Below are positions 34,566 through 46,804 of a DNA stretch of 64,000 bases, one piece after another (position 1 is the first letter of the stretch; each line of letters starts with the position of its first letter). The notes under the pieces were generated by a model, which did not search any database, had not been told where the DNA came from, and worked only from the letters and a program-made list of their open reading frames with translations. Origin of the DNA: Anisus vortex (Eukaryota > Mollusca > Gastropoda > Planorbidae); NCBI GenBank assembly GCA_949126835.1, contig OX421495.1:27157721-27221720 (forward strand), given 5' to 3'. The translations under genes and the position numbers were made by a program.

Positions 34566-35333
34566 AATATTGAGTAGAAATATGTTACTCTGTACATAAT
34601 ATTGAGTAGAAATATGTTACTCTGTACATAATATTGAGTAGAAATATGTTACTCTGTACATAATATTGAGTAGAAATATGTTACTCTGTACATAATATTG
34701 AGTAGAAATATGTTACTCTGTACATAATATTGAGTAGAAATATGTTACTCTGTACATAATATTGAGTAGAAATATGTTACTCTGTACATAATATTGAGTA
34801 GAAATATGTTACTCTGTACATAATATTGAGTAGAAATATGTTACTCTGTACATAATATTGAGTAGAAATATGTTACTCTGTACATAATATTGAGTAGAAA
34901 TATAATACTCTGTACATAATATTGAGTAGAAATATGTTACTCTGTACATAATATTGAGTAGAAATATGTTACTCTGTACATAATATTGAGTAGAAATATG
35001 TTACTCTGTACATAATATTGAGTAGAAATATGTTACTCTGTACATAATATTGAGTAGAAATATGTTACTCTGTACATAATATTGAGTAGAAATATGTTAC
35101 TCTGTACATAATATTGAGTAGAAATATGTTACTCTGTACATAATATTGAGTAGAAATATGTTACTCTGTACATAATATTGAGTAGAAATATGTTACTCTG
35201 TACATAATATTGAGTAGAAATATGTTACTCTGTACATAATATTGAGTAGAAATATGTTACTCTGTACATAATATTGAGTAGAAATATGTTACTCTGTACA
35301 TAATATTGAGTAGAAATATGTTACTCTGTACAT
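34566..35333. repeat. 32-bp minisatellite, about 24 copies
   Basis: Units AATATTGAGTAGAAATATGT plus TACTCTGTACAT. Copies are virtually identical; one unit near 34900 reads ATATAATAC instead of ATATGTTAC. Confidence 0.98.
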
Positions 35334-35460
35334 CTGTTTCAATAGTTAGTTTTCTATTTACAAGAGATTCAATTCACCCAGCGGGAAACTGGCGTGTCGA
35401 GATTATAGAGGCGAGAAGTAAGTTCATGGTGAGAAGAGATATTATTGTGTTATGGTGTGA

Positions 35461-35462
<2 letters not shown>

Positions 35463-35512
<50 letters not shown>
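35463..35512. repeat. (GT)n microsatellite
   Basis: An uninterrupted GT run of about 25 units; the Cys/Val ORF crossing it is spurious. Confidence 0.97.
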
Positions 35513-35515
<3 letters not shown>

Positions 35516-35631
35516 GTATTGCGTTAGTTTAACGGGTCAATGTCCGGATATTTGAAAAAAAATCATGACCGCTTAGTTTTTGTCTTATTTATATTAATAC
35601 TTTCTTGCAGGTATGTATACAGATCTATCCT

Positions 35632-36530
35632 GTAATCCAATGTAATGAGCCTGTCTATAGTAATCCAATGTAATGAGACTGTCTATAGTAATCCAATGTA
35701 GTGAGCCTGTCTATAGTAATCCAGTGTAATGAGACTGTCTATAGTAATCCAATGTAATGAGACTGTCTATAGTAATCCAATGTAATGAGACTGTCTATAG
35801 TAATCCAATGTAATGAGACTGTCTATAGTAATCCAGTGTAATGAGCCTGTCTATAGTAATCCAATGTAATGAGACTGTCTATAGTAATCCAATGTAATGA
35901 GCCTGTCTATAGTAATCCAGTGTAATGAGCCTGTCTATAGTAATCCAATGTAATGAGACTGTCTATAGTAATCCAATGTAATGAGACTGTCTATAGTAAT
36001 CCAATGTAATGAGACTGTCTATAGTAATCCAATGTAATGAGACTGTCTATAGTAATCCAATGTAATGAGCCTGTCTATAGTAATCCAATGTAATGAGACT
36101 GTCTATAGTAATCCAATGTAATGAGACTGTCTATAGTAATCCAATGTAATGAGACTGTCTATAGTAATCCAATGTAATGAGACTGTCTATAGTAATCCAA
36201 TGTAATGAGACTGTCTATATTAATCCAATGTAATGAGACTGTCTATAGTAATCCAATGTAATGAGCCTGTCTATATTAATCCAATGTAATGAGACTGTCT
36301 ATAGTAATCCAATGTAATGAGACTGTCTATAGTAATCCAATGTAATGAGACTGTCTATATTAATCCAATGTAATGAGACTGTCTATAGTAATCCAATGTA
36401 ATGAGCCTGTCTATATTAATCCAATGTAATGAGACTGTCTATATTAATCCAATGTAATGAGCCTGTCTATATTAATCCAATGTAATGAGACTGTCTATAG
36501 TAATCCAATGTAATGAGACTGTCTATAGTA
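35632..36530. repeat. 28-bp minisatellite, about 32 copies
   Basis: Units TAATCCAATGTAATGAGACT plus GTCTATAG. Variants are GAGCCTG for GAGACTG, TATATTAAT for TATAGTAAT and CCAGTG for CCAATG. TATATT variants are confined to the right third (from about 36215). Confidence 0.98.
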
Positions 36531-38228
36531 GGCCTAATCCTTCTTTTTATTTACACTGTTGTTTAGAAAACTAGTTTAGTGTAATGTGTGAAATTAAGAA
36601 TTTCAAAGAGCTATTGGCGTGTTTTTATACACATGTAAAATCATATTACAATATCGTTTCTTTTTTTGATCAAAGTCAATTGATGTTTAGGCCTATTGTG
36701 GTCTAACATTAGGCCTACAGGACTATCCTGGACACAATAATCTTCTTCTAAATAGAAGGAGCGTCTGTATGCACCAATTTGAATGCCGTATATTTGATTG
36801 TATGAAAGAAAAATGTGTTCAAATGTTTAATGTTATGAATTACCAGCACAAATTAATGGTGGATGCACTATTGCAAAGTGTGTGTGTGTGGGGGGGAAGG
36901 GGGGAGTTGTCCACAGAATGGGAAATTTTGCCAATTTAGCCTCTCCCCACCCCCTCTCCTTGTAACTACGCCTATGTTACCAGGTCTGGTGTTTGTGTGT
37001 ATTTCTAAGTCTACTAACTCTCTAATACCAGAATTACACTAAAAAAAAAAGGTAATGGTATTTAATTAACACAGCACAGGCCTTGAACCTAGTATGATAA
37101 CAATGGAGATTCCAAGAGAGGCGTAATGAAGTTATTGTCATTAATTACAATAACAAATGTTATATCGTGCTCATTGTTCAGGTAAATGATAACCTTTTTT
37201 CACTCTTAACCTGACTATGTAAATGTGCCCTAAATAAACTCCCATGACCTTCCATGTCACGTGTTATCTCCAGTCCTTGGTTTTCCTATAATTACAAACT
37301 CATTTCCGCTCAGATCTGCATAACAAAAAAATGTCTCGTGCAATAACAGTCTATTTACATCAGTGCAGATTTTTTTGTTCATTAGACATTGACCTAATTA
37401 GACAATGCACTTTAACCTATATTACAATTATACATTACGTCAACTACTCTCAAACGTTTTTTTAAATCCAATAATTAGTACAAATATTGTCAATGCAAAG
37501 ACTGACATGTCATATTATATTAATCCCTTTGAAAACGGAGTTTAAATCAAGATTATCTCAGGTTTTTTTTTTCAAAATACGTTATAATTATAAATGAATA
37601 ATTGAGTTGTTGAGTTTTTAAATGTTTGAGAACCAAGTATATCAGAGATATGTTCAGTCGCGTCGTCATAATAAGGATACCAATGTGCAACCATCGACAC
37701 TCTCACCCCCTGCCACACAGACATAACTGCTGATTAAAACAGGTCTGGGAATTCCCAAAAACACTCATTTGTAGACCATTAAATTGCCTTACCATCCAAC
37801 TAGAAGAATTTAGTGACTGTATAGAAACTAAAATTTCTGAAAGACAGTCATTGTTTTGAAAACCTGCCATTTCTGTTTTCAATTTTCAAACAACAGCTGT
37901 GAAAAGGTTGTCTAGCAGGACGTCCGGTAAAAGATTGACCTTATTGTTCTTCGTGCGACACGCAAAGCTCTTGCAACCATTAAAATGTCAGTTGTTATTT
38001 TTTATTGAAATCAATAAAACATTAATTAGTTTCCCCTTACCTAAATACAAAGACTATATTATATTTAATTAAATGTTTTCTAAGAAATCTTAACATCAAG
38101 CAATAGCGACTAGCGGCAGAATTCTCGACAGCCCACTATATTTGTTGAATATTCTGCTAATATTGGATTAATATAGAGTGCAGATATGAACATTGTTAGA
38201 TACTAACAAGTGTGTGTTGTGTATGTGT
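36531..38228. other. No gene seen
   Basis: About 1.7 kb without a supportable gene. TAGGCCTA-type palindromes occur at about 36530, 36690 and 36712. A G-rich run (36889-36905) is followed by CCTTGTAACTACGCCTATG near 36958, which resembles a worn CAGTGGCGTAACTA hAT end; no partner was found. Confidence 0.45.
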
Positions 38229-38742
38229 TAGTTAGGTTGTGCTACTGGTTGTGTTACTGGTTGTGTTACTGGTTGTGTTGTTGGTTGTGTTACTGGTTGT
38301 GTTACTGGTTGTGTTACTGGTTGTGCTACTGGTTGGTTGTGTTATTGGTTGTGTTACTGGTTGTGTTACTGGTTGTGCTACTGGTTGTGCTACTGGTTGG
38401 TTGTGTTACTGGTTGTGTTACTGGTTGTGTTACTGGTTGTGTTACTGGTTGTGTTAATGGTTGTGTTACTGGTTGTGTTACTGGTTGTGCTACTGGTTGT
38501 GCTACTGGTTGTGTTACTGGTTGTGTTACTGGTTGTGTTACTGGTTTTGCTACTGGTTGTGCTACTGGTTGGTTGTGTTTCTGGTTGTGTTGTTGGTTGT
38601 GTTAATGGTTGTGTTACTGGTTGTGTTACTGGTTTTGTTACTGGTTGTGCTACTGGTTGGTTGTGTTAATGGTTGTGTTACTGGTTGTGTTACTGGTTTT
38701 GCTACTGGTTGTGTTACTGGTTGAGTTAGCCTACTGGTTGTG
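38229..38742. repeat. 12-bp minisatellite (GTTACTGGTTGT), about 43 copies
   Basis: Units GTTACTGGTTGT with variants GCTACTGGTTGT, GTTAATGG, GTTGTTGG and an inserted GGTT. All frames on the plus strand open as four-residue repeats (CYWL, VLLV, GCVT), which is an artefact of a period divisible by three. Confidence 0.97.
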
Positions 38743-39008
38743 CGACAAAGTGAGAAAGTTCGATTGTTAGAATATAGAATATGTTTCTTTTTTAATTGCC
38801 AAGATAAAAATAGGCCTAGGCCTATATATTGTTTTTACCAACCAAAAAATGAAACACAATAATTCCCTTTATCTATAACTTCACCTCACGTAAATATTGT
38901 GTGTGTCTATCCCAGTAGGTGTCAGGCCATTACATTATACATACCAACCTGATCTCATACCTAAGCTTACCTAACTTATACAACTTATACTGGACACACC
39001 GTCACACC
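38743..39008. other. No gene seen
   Basis: Short AT-rich spacer with one TAGGCCTAGGCCTA palindrome at 38812-38824. Confidence 0.6.
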
Positions 39009-39213
39009 GCCTACTGCAGGGGTCGGCAACCTTTTGACAATATTATGCCAAAGTAAGATTTCTAATTCAGTCAGCATGCCAACAGCCCAAAATTTATCCG
39101 GCTCTAGCACACTGCAGAAAAGACTGAATTGCTTTTTTTTCAAGAAAGATATCTTTTGCGAGCCATTGAAAATCGCACTGCGTGCCATAAGTTGCCACTC
39201 CCCTGCCCTACTG
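39009..39213. mobile_element. 189-bp hAT MITE with 8-bp TSD
   Basis: Element 39017-39205 starts CAGGGGTCGGCAACCTTTTG and ends TTGCCACTCCCCTG, whose reverse complement CAGGGGAGTGGCAA matches the start. The flanks are GCCTACTG (39009-39016) and CCCTACTG (39206-39213), identical at seven of eight bases with TA in the centre. It belongs to the same terminus group as 16436-16633. The two short ORFs over it are non-coding. Confidence 0.9.
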
Positions 39214-39599
39214 TATCAGTGCGAAACTTTTCTTTCTCTGTAAATCTTGGGCTAATTCTCTAATTGGTGTAATGATAAAATAGTTGTATGTAGCCTGTAG
39301 CATCCTATATTTATATCATAGCCTCCACAACGATGTACTTGACGCTGCTGTATTAAAAAATAATAATAAAAGATAAAGTTATGCTATGCGCTATAACAAC
39401 GCATGTGGCAAGATAAACAGTGTGTCTAAGTTACGGTTGTTGTCGTTGCTATGAATGTCTTCCTATTGTATTTGATAACAATTATATCTGGATTTTCCAA
39501 AATATTTATGTCATGGATTAGGATTAGCGATAAGCACGCTCATGCTTGGTGTGACACTGTGACCACTATTTACTTTTATTTATTTTATCTTATATTAAA
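39214..39599. other. No gene seen
   Basis: AT-rich single-copy-looking DNA. Confidence 0.5.
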
Positions 39600-39870
39600 A
39601 TTTACTTGTAAATATTCACTTTATGTTTTTCTTTTATATATTCACGTATAAACACTTTTTATATTTAATGTTATATTCACTTTTATATATTCCCTTTAAT
39701 ATTAATTTAATATTTAATTTAATATTAACTTGTATGTCCCCTTTATATATTCACTTTTTATATTCACTTACAAGCTTATATCCATGTTTATATTCACTTT
39801 TATATATTCACTTTGACATTCACTTTTATAATTACTTTTATATTTTTTTTATTTATGTTTATATTCACAA
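39600..39870. repeat. Degenerate TATATTCACTTTTA repeat
   Basis: Many diverged units of 13-20 bp (TTTATATTCACTT, TATATTCCCTTTA). Phe/Tyr/Ile-rich ORFs across it are low complexity. Confidence 0.8.
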
Positions 39871-39879
39871 TTATTCATA

Positions 39880-40446
39880 ATTTATCTTTATTTTCAGGAC
39901 CACTATTATTAAGTTTATTTTGTCAGTCTTTTCTTTTTATTCTTCGTATTAACTTTAAAGGACACGTTAAAGTGAAGAACGTAACCCTTCATGCATGTTT
40001 CACAGTGATCCACATTGTTGTATTAACGTCACTCATATTAGATCTGTCTTGCTTCTAGATCTTTCTATAGTGTTGTAAATTTGTGTAACCTTTCTTTGTG
40101 AATGTATTCTGGCTTTGAAGCACGCGTAGAGGGAACTACCTGGAGGTCTTTAGAGTTATCGTCTGCTGATGGAAACCTTGAGATTTTGTCGGAGCCAACA
40201 CCGAGGGCTGTTTGCGACATTGTTTAGGTAGAAATGTAATATTCTGCGGCCTATGACATCAAATGTCGAGGATTTCTTTGTATTTATTTAATTTCTTATA
40301 TACTACCTACGTCACGAATTGGATACAATTGTTAAAAATGTTTTAGTGGGGCCTCGGTAAAGGTAAATAGGAAAGTGAAAATGTTTGGGAAGATAAAAAA
40401 TAATGAACTTTGTAATACTTGGTCTTAATGGGTTAACAATTCTCTA
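39880..40446. other. No gene seen
   Basis: No recognisable feature. Slightly GC-richer around 40110-40270 without an ORF. Confidence 0.45.
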
Positions 40447-40950
40447 ACCGTATGTGTAGGCCTACATGGACAAATTGTATTAGTATACACATTACACATG
40501 AATATATTTACATACGTGTATGTGTAGGCCTACATGTACATATAGTATTAGTATACACATGAATATATTTACATACGTGAACGTGTAGGCCTACATGGAC
40601 ATATTGTATTAGTATACACATGAATATATTTACATACGTGAACGTTTAGGCCTACATGGACATATTGTATTAGTATACACATGAATATATTTACATACGT
40701 GAACGTGTAGGCCTAAATGGACATATTGTATTAGTATACACATGAATATATTTATATACGTGAACGTGTAGGCCTACATGGACATATTGTATTAGTATAC
40801 ACATGAATATATTTACATATGTGAACGTGTAGGCCTACCTGGACATATTGTATTAGTATACACATGAATATGTTTACATATGTGAACGTGTAGGCCTACC
40901 TGGACATATTGTATTAGTATACACATGAATATGTTTACATATGTGAATGT
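40447..40950. repeat. 62-bp minisatellite, about 8 copies
   Basis: Units contain GTGTAGGCCTACATGGACAT and ATTGTATTAGTATACACATG. Every unit carries the palindrome TAGGCCTA. The two last units share CCTACCTGG, ATGTGAACG and ATATGTTT, so they are a recent pair. Confidence 0.97.
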
Positions 40951-41159
40951 GTACGTTTGCGTGGTAATGTGGATGTAAAGGAAAGCATTATGTGTATGTA
41001 TTTCTTTACCCTCCACATAAAATAAATAAATGTTTTATAATGTTTTCTTATTAGTCAACTTTCTTATGTAGGCTTGCATATTTTATAACTACAAAACGGT
41101 TGATGTATAAGCCTTAAGTAAACTCTCAGGTTAGGAGACAAACTTTTTTACATGCCCAT

Positions 41160-42065
41160 TTTCCCCAACTAAACATTCTTAGATTAAAACCACTTTCCCC
41201 AACAAAACAAAACATTCTTAGATTAAAACCACTTTCCCCAACAAAACTAAACATTCTTAGATTAAAACCACTTTCCCCAACAAAACAAAACATTCTTAGA
41301 TTAAAACCACTTGCCCCAACAAAACAAAACATTCTTAGATTAAAACCACTTTCCCCAACAAAACAAAACATTCTTAGATTAAAACCACTTTCCCCAACAA
41401 AACTAAACATTCTTAGATTAAAACCACTTTCCCCAACAAATCAAAACATTCTTAGATTAAAACCACTTGCCCCAACAAAACTAAACATTCTTAGATTAAA
41501 ACCACTTTCCCCAACAAATTAAAACATTCTTAGATTAAAACCACTTTCCCCAACAAAACAAAACATTTTTAGATTAAAACCAGTTTCTTTAACAAAACAA
41601 AACATTCTGAGATTAAAACCACTTTCCCCAAGAAAACTAAACATTCTTAGATTAAAACCACTTTCCCCAAGAAAACTAAACATTCTTAGATCAAAACCAC
41701 TTTCTCCAACAAAACAAAACATTCTTAGATTAAAACCAGTTTCTTTAACAAAACAAAACATTCTGAGATTAAAACCACTTTCCCCAAGAAAACTAAACAT
41801 TCTGAGATTAAAACCACTTTCCCCCCAAAAACAAAACATTCTTAGATTAAAACCACTTGCCCCAACAAAACTAAACATTCTTAGATTAAAACCACTTTCC
41901 CCAACAAAACAAAACATTCTTAGATTAAAACCACTTTCCCCAATAAAACAAAACATTCTTAGATTAAAACCACTTTTCCCAACAAAACAAAACGTTCTTA
42001 GATTAAAACCAGTTTCCCCAGCAAATCGAAAATTTCTTACATTAAAACCACTTTTTCCAACAAAA
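41160..42065. repeat. 39-bp minisatellite, about 23 copies
   Basis: Units ATTCTTAGATTAAAACCACT plus TTCCCCAACAAAACAAAAC. Variants (CTTGCCCC, AGTTTCTTTAAC, CCAAGAAAACTAAAC, ATTCTGAG) recur in blocks: the AGTTTCTTT unit followed by ATTCTGAG and CCAAGAAAAC occurs at about 41580 and again at about 41736. Minus-strand ORFs of 13-residue repeats (FVGESGFNLRMFC) are artefacts of the period. Confidence 0.97.
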
Positions 42066-43861
42066 TAAACAAATAAAAGTACACTTGTTGAAAATTTGGT
42101 GATTCGCTTGTCAACTAAATAATGATTCCAATAAATCTACAATAAAAAAAATACTCCAAACGAATCTACAATTCTACGTAACCATGGAGACGTGTACATG
42201 CATGAAAGGAAACTTTGAGGACAGGTTATTCAGTTTTACAAATGCAAAAGGAAAAAAAAAGGTAGGCCTAATATTTAAATTTAGGCTTCAGAAATAGTCG
42301 AAGCTGCAAGTTATTTGACAAAATCAACAATTGTAACATGATTGGAAAAAACACTTTTTATATTTTGAAAGCATTAACCCATGAATACAATAAACTCCTA
42401 ATTAACTTTATTTATAACTTCTGCTATTTGAAGCTTTTTATTAATCAAGCAATTTGTAAGCGAAGTTATACGATGTATAAAGCTGTTTGTATTTCATCTA
42501 GATTCGCTAGTAACTTATTTTTTCAAAGAGCATAAATCAATAAAGGAGTAAATTTATTCATCATTATATTTCTTGTTATCTGGTTAAAACTTTGATTTCA
42601 CCATAGAGATCATCAGACACAAAGCTCACCTGTTTTTAATAATAGAAAGCGATGCATACATCTTTGTGAGATCTACCAAGACTCATATATAATATAAACA
42701 AACTAGGCCTATATTTGTTATATTTGTAGACTTTGATAAAATTTTATTTCTATCAGAATAATGTATTCTTCACTCACTCAGATGTAAAATCATATACATC
42801 AACTAAGCTAAATGTGTAGTGCCTCTGATTGTTGTAGATCATATGTAGTATCAATGTAAATATGTGATAAATGTAATACAATAAAGTGCACAATAATTAT
42901 GATATCTGAGAAAATATAACTAAAGTTTTTTCTATGTAATCTTTTTACTTATATCATGTTGAAAAAAAAGTAAAACGCATGAAAAACAAATCTGTGGATT
43001 TAAAATATTTCTAAGTACAAATTTGTGGCACATCTGAAAGTAATGATAACATGTGGGCGTTGTTTGCTTTCCGTCTGGCTCTGTAGCCAAGACTATAACA
43101 GCATCCAATACCTGAAAGATGTGTTGTAAAGTAGTTTTTAACTGAACATCATCCATCAACTGGTTAGAAACAAGAGATGGCATCAAGCTGCGTCAACACT
43201 AAATGAACAGAACGCTCTACCTACTCCACAATCGATCATAATCAGCAGCGTGGCTTTCAAAAATCTAATTCAACAAGTGTTGTATGGAACTCATAGGTGG
43301 CGCTGCTCAACGCACTCCTTGGCCTAATAGAATTATGTTCCATCTTAAGAGATTTTCATTACGGAGGAAAAACAGCACAAGAAAAAAATGTGTGTGATGA
43401 ATGAATATTTAGCTATGTTCCTTTTTAAAATTAATTTCGGTACTTGTTTCTGATTATATTTTTGGCGTACTAACTGACATTGTAATTGGTTGGGGAGAAG
43501 GGGGCGGTCAACCCAAGCACAAAAGTTCGGATATGCGGTATAAACTGACACTTAAGAAAATTTGAAGATAAACCAGCTGATGTAAAAAAAAATTGTATTT
43601 GTATTCGACAAACAATTTTTAATAAAATCAGAAACTTCATTGATCTCAACTCGCCGTCCTGTCACATTCTATAGGCCTACTTTAATTGCGTAACTAAAAA
43701 AATTGAAGCTAACATACCAGATAGGCGCCCATTGTCACAGGGAACATTTTCTTTAGTTACGCCACTGCCTCGTTTACTTTTCAATTTTAAAATATTTAAT
43801 TTCGAAAAGATTGTTTAAAATTATTTATTTCCAAGCAAGTTAAACTTTTTTTTCATAAATC
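42066..43861. other. No gene; hAT-like end near 43757
   Basis: Nearly 1.8 kb with no supportable gene. TTAGTTACGCCACTG at about 43755-43769 is the inverted form of the CAGTGGCGTAACTAA start at 44538, a common hAT terminus, but I could not pair either into a complete element. Confidence 0.45.
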
Positions 43862-44125
43862 AAGTGAATTACAAGTGAATTACAAGTGAATTACAAGTGA
43901 ATTACAAGTGAATTACAAGTCAATTACAAGTCAATTACAAGTCAATTATAAGTCAATTACAAGTCAATTACAAGGAAATTACAAGTCAATTACAAGTCAA
44001 TTACAAGTCAATTACAAGTCAATTACAAGTCAATTACAAGTCAATTACAAGTCAATTACTAGTCAATTACAAGTCAATTACAAGTCAATTACAAGTCAAT
44101 TACAAGTCAATTACAAGTCAATTAC
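43862..44125. repeat. 11-bp minisatellite (AATTACAAGTC), about 24 copies
   Basis: The first five units read GAATTACAAGT, the rest CAATTACAAGT, so the array has one sharp variant boundary at about 43920. Gln/Tyr/Lys/Ser ORFs across it are spurious. Confidence 0.97.
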
Positions 44126-44406
44126 TTTAAAAAAAAAAAAGGTTTGTAATAAAAAAAAGAACATCGCCTACACTAGAGTTATTTCATTCAGGGACCCTGA
44201 ATTCAGGGTATTACCCTGTAGTATAACAATTGTATAACCATAACAAAAAAAAAGTTTTAACGATTTCATTTCAAATATCAGGAAGTATGAACATGAAAAG
44301 ATTATTTTAGTTAGCTCTCTGACGTTATAATCAAAATACATACATCAGACTTCACACAGGTGTGCACAGACTGGTTGTTTAAGGTAAAAGCTTACAGGTA
44401 AAAGGA

Positions 44407-44431
44407 TTAATAATAATAATAATAATAATAC
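44407..44431. repeat. (TAA)n microsatellite
   Basis: About eight TAA units. Confidence 0.95.
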
Positions 44432-44537
44432 TGATGTATGCTTTACGTCCTAAAACTATGGATTGAGTGAATTAATACTTTGCAAAGATGACTAAGGCGC
44501 TCTTACCTTGACCTTCAGACGTGTTGGTTGTGGGCAT

Positions 44538-44575
44538 CAGTGGCGTAACTAAGTTTTGGTGCTAGGAGGAGCGAA
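44538..44575 (+). mobile_element. hAT-type terminus without partner
   Basis: CAGTGGCGTAACTAAGTTTT matches the start of the nested element at 19023. The text after it is GC-rich for about 60 bp. No matching right end was seen before the retrotransposon fragment at 44821. Confidence 0.5.
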
Positions 44576-44820
44576 CTTTTAAGAAAAAGGCCCCGCTTTA
44601 AGCACTTTTTGTAGATTAACAGAAGAACTAAAAATTCGTACGTATCAAGTATCAAGTCTTACAAGAGTACCATGCGCCTCGGGATATGATACATACGCTG
44701 TGTATTACTGCAGTTTTTATTTCACTATTGACGATTCTTTTCCGAGCAACTATTAGTGGCGGAAAATTCTGCGAAATTGATTAATACTGCTGATTTCCAG
44801 GATGAACATATATTATTTTA

Positions 44821-44929
44821 AAAAAATTAGAAAAAATTCAGAAAAGAGCTGCAAGGTTCATTACTAGCAAATATTCACAACTGACAAAAGTAACACCAAA
44901 AGTTAAATCTCTAAGCCTAGAAACTAGAG
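44821..44929 (+). pseudogene. Jockey-like RT C-terminal fragment, part 1
   Basis: Plus frame reads KKLEKIQKRAARFITSKYS, then LTKVTPKVKSLSLETR. LEKIQRRAARF and a following S-L-E-x-R segment are signature text of the C-terminal region of jockey-like LINE proteins. The frame is interrupted after LETR by the hAT element at 44930 and resumes at 46805. Confidence 0.85.
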
Positions 44930-46804
44930 CAGGGGTGGCAAAATTTGCAAGCATAGTGATTTTGAGTGACACGCGATATACCTCCAAGAAGTAGATTTTT
45001 TAATGCAGACTCTGCAGGTCGGGTGCTTTTCTCAACTGCTGAGCAATCACTCAACTTTAAGCTTTTGGTTCAGCGAACAATTGTTAGCTAACAGTTCTCA
45101 GTGATAAGGAGCTCATCAATTAATACAGACTAATTACATTTAAAATAGTTTTTTGCCTTATAATCCTCTTCTTTGATTAGGCTAAGCATAAATATTGCCT
45201 AATGAATACTAAATGATTTGTTTTATTATTTTAATAAATATAAGAGGCTTATATACTAGCAATATATTATGTAACTGTTGTTATTGTAATTATTAATGTT
45301 TAAAAAATACTTAAATAGACTTAAGCAATTATGCAGGAAATGTTTATTTACAACTGTTTCACGTAAATTAATTGTACAACTTTAATTACTATGTAGCTGA
45401 AATAAATACCACGATGCTAGATTTTAATAAGGAAATATAAATGAATAAGTAATGTTAGTTATATTAAGCTTACAAAACATAACTTGTTTGGCAGCACTAC
45501 GGAATCAAATTTGGAGACTTTCATTTAATTAAAGGGAAATAATTAACCTGTTTTTATTTGCGTTAATATGTCTAAATGTTTTCTTTTTTTCCTTTATAAA
45601 AAAAATAAAAATAATTTAGAATTAGATCTATATCAATCAAATTAAAAATTATAAAATATAGTTGAAAGTTATAAGCTTATGTAGTATTGTGCCAAAGAGA
45701 ACGCCTAGTTTGGCAGCGCAGTTGTCAGCTGTTTTAGGCGCACTAATTTAACTAATTCCGATAACTCTGTCCACTGCATTGATATTTATGTCGGCTTCAT
45801 GTTATGAACAGGCGTTGCCAATTTCCATTTGTTGCTTTACAGGAAATTTATAGTAAATCTAAGGTGTTCATGCCAGTGGCAAGCCAACACTGGGTGCCTG
45901 TCTCTGATACTATTAAATAAAAACATCTAAACTGAAAACTAGTCTTTGTCAGTGACTTATTATATTTTAAGACCATATTACACACACCACCACACTTATA
46001 AATATTATATGACTGGAAAATTAACATGTACATGTCTAAACATTACATTAACTACCTACTATGTATTATTATTACGTAAATGTACCGCTTAGCTATAATG
46101 CATTGTATTAAAGGTAACACATATGTCCTAATAGAGAAAAGAAAATCTCAGTTAGGCTGAGATCAAAATTAAAGGAATTTATACATTTTTAAAAATTAAC
46201 AATTAGTGTGAAAGTTCATTAATAAAATTTTGTATTTGTAATAAATGAAAAAAAACAACAAAGAAAGATGATAATCACAACCTTTTTAATTTATTTACTA
46301 AAAGTTCCTTTGCTTTTGGCCTTGTTCTTGCTACAGCCCTAAATAAATTGTCTTATAAAAATAGGCTATAGAAGAGCGTGTCTACTTTCAGGCTGTTGAC
46401 AAGCCGAATGATTTAGAATTTAGAAATCCTAGTTTGGCACACTGTTAGCAAAAGGTTGTCAACCCCCAGAGCCGGCTCGTCCATTTAGGCAACCTAGGCG
46501 CCAGCCTAGGGCACAAAGTTGGGGGGGGGGGCATTTTTTGATTTTTTTATATTTATTTTGGGATTTAAAAATATAAACTAAATAAAAATTTAATACTTCT
46601 GCGCGGTAATAGCATAGGCAAACGAATTACTGGGTGATGAAAGGCGAAGTGTATTTTATTAATGTTGTCTTAGAAAATAGGAAAGTATTCCCCAACACTA
46701 CTCATTTTCTCCCAGACGAAGGTACTTTAGTGAAGGCGCATAATTTGTTTTCGCCTAGGGCGTCAAAAACACTAAAGCCGTTTCTGCCAACCCCTGTTCT
46801 AGAG
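44922..46804. mobile_element. 1.87-kb hAT (Buster-like), interrupting an RT fragment
   Basis: Begins CAGGGGTGGCAAAATTTGC at 44930. Its right end is GCAAAAGGTTGTCAACCCCTG, split by a second insertion: the part up to 46466 and the last bases TG at 46795-46796. The flanks AACTAGAG (44922-44929) and TTCTAGAG (46797-46804) agree at six of eight bases and have TA at the centre. The interior is AT-rich without a transposase ORF. A diverged relative of its right part is at 30165-30445. Confidence 0.82.
46459..46794. mobile_element. 320-bp hAT-type MITE inside the right end of another hAT
   Basis: Element 46467-46786 starts CAGAGCCGGCTCGTCC and ends AAAGCCGTTTCTG; the reverse complement of the end, CAGAAACGGCTTT, matches the start imperfectly. 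Flanks are TCAACCCC (46459-46466) and CCAACCCC (46787-46794), alike at seven of eight bases, and they are copies of the host element's terminal sequence. Sub-terminal text CCTAGGCG near 46494 and CGCCTAGGGCG near 46752 also pair. A run of 11 G lies at 46521-46531. The ORF at 46634-46849 crosses its end and is spurious. Confidence 0.83.

Noticed and set aside
38210..38724. Cys/Trp/Leu-rich ORFs
   Set aside because: All three plus frames of the 12-bp array are open.
41126..41956. 13-residue repeat protein FVGESGFNLRMFC on the minus strand
   Set aside because: It follows from the 39-bp period and is broken by indels and stops within the array (41410-41519).
43755..44560. One hAT element between TTAGTTACGCCACTG and CAGTGGCGTAACTAAG
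   Set aside because: The order is end then start, so these cannot be the two termini of a single element; no matching flanks were found.
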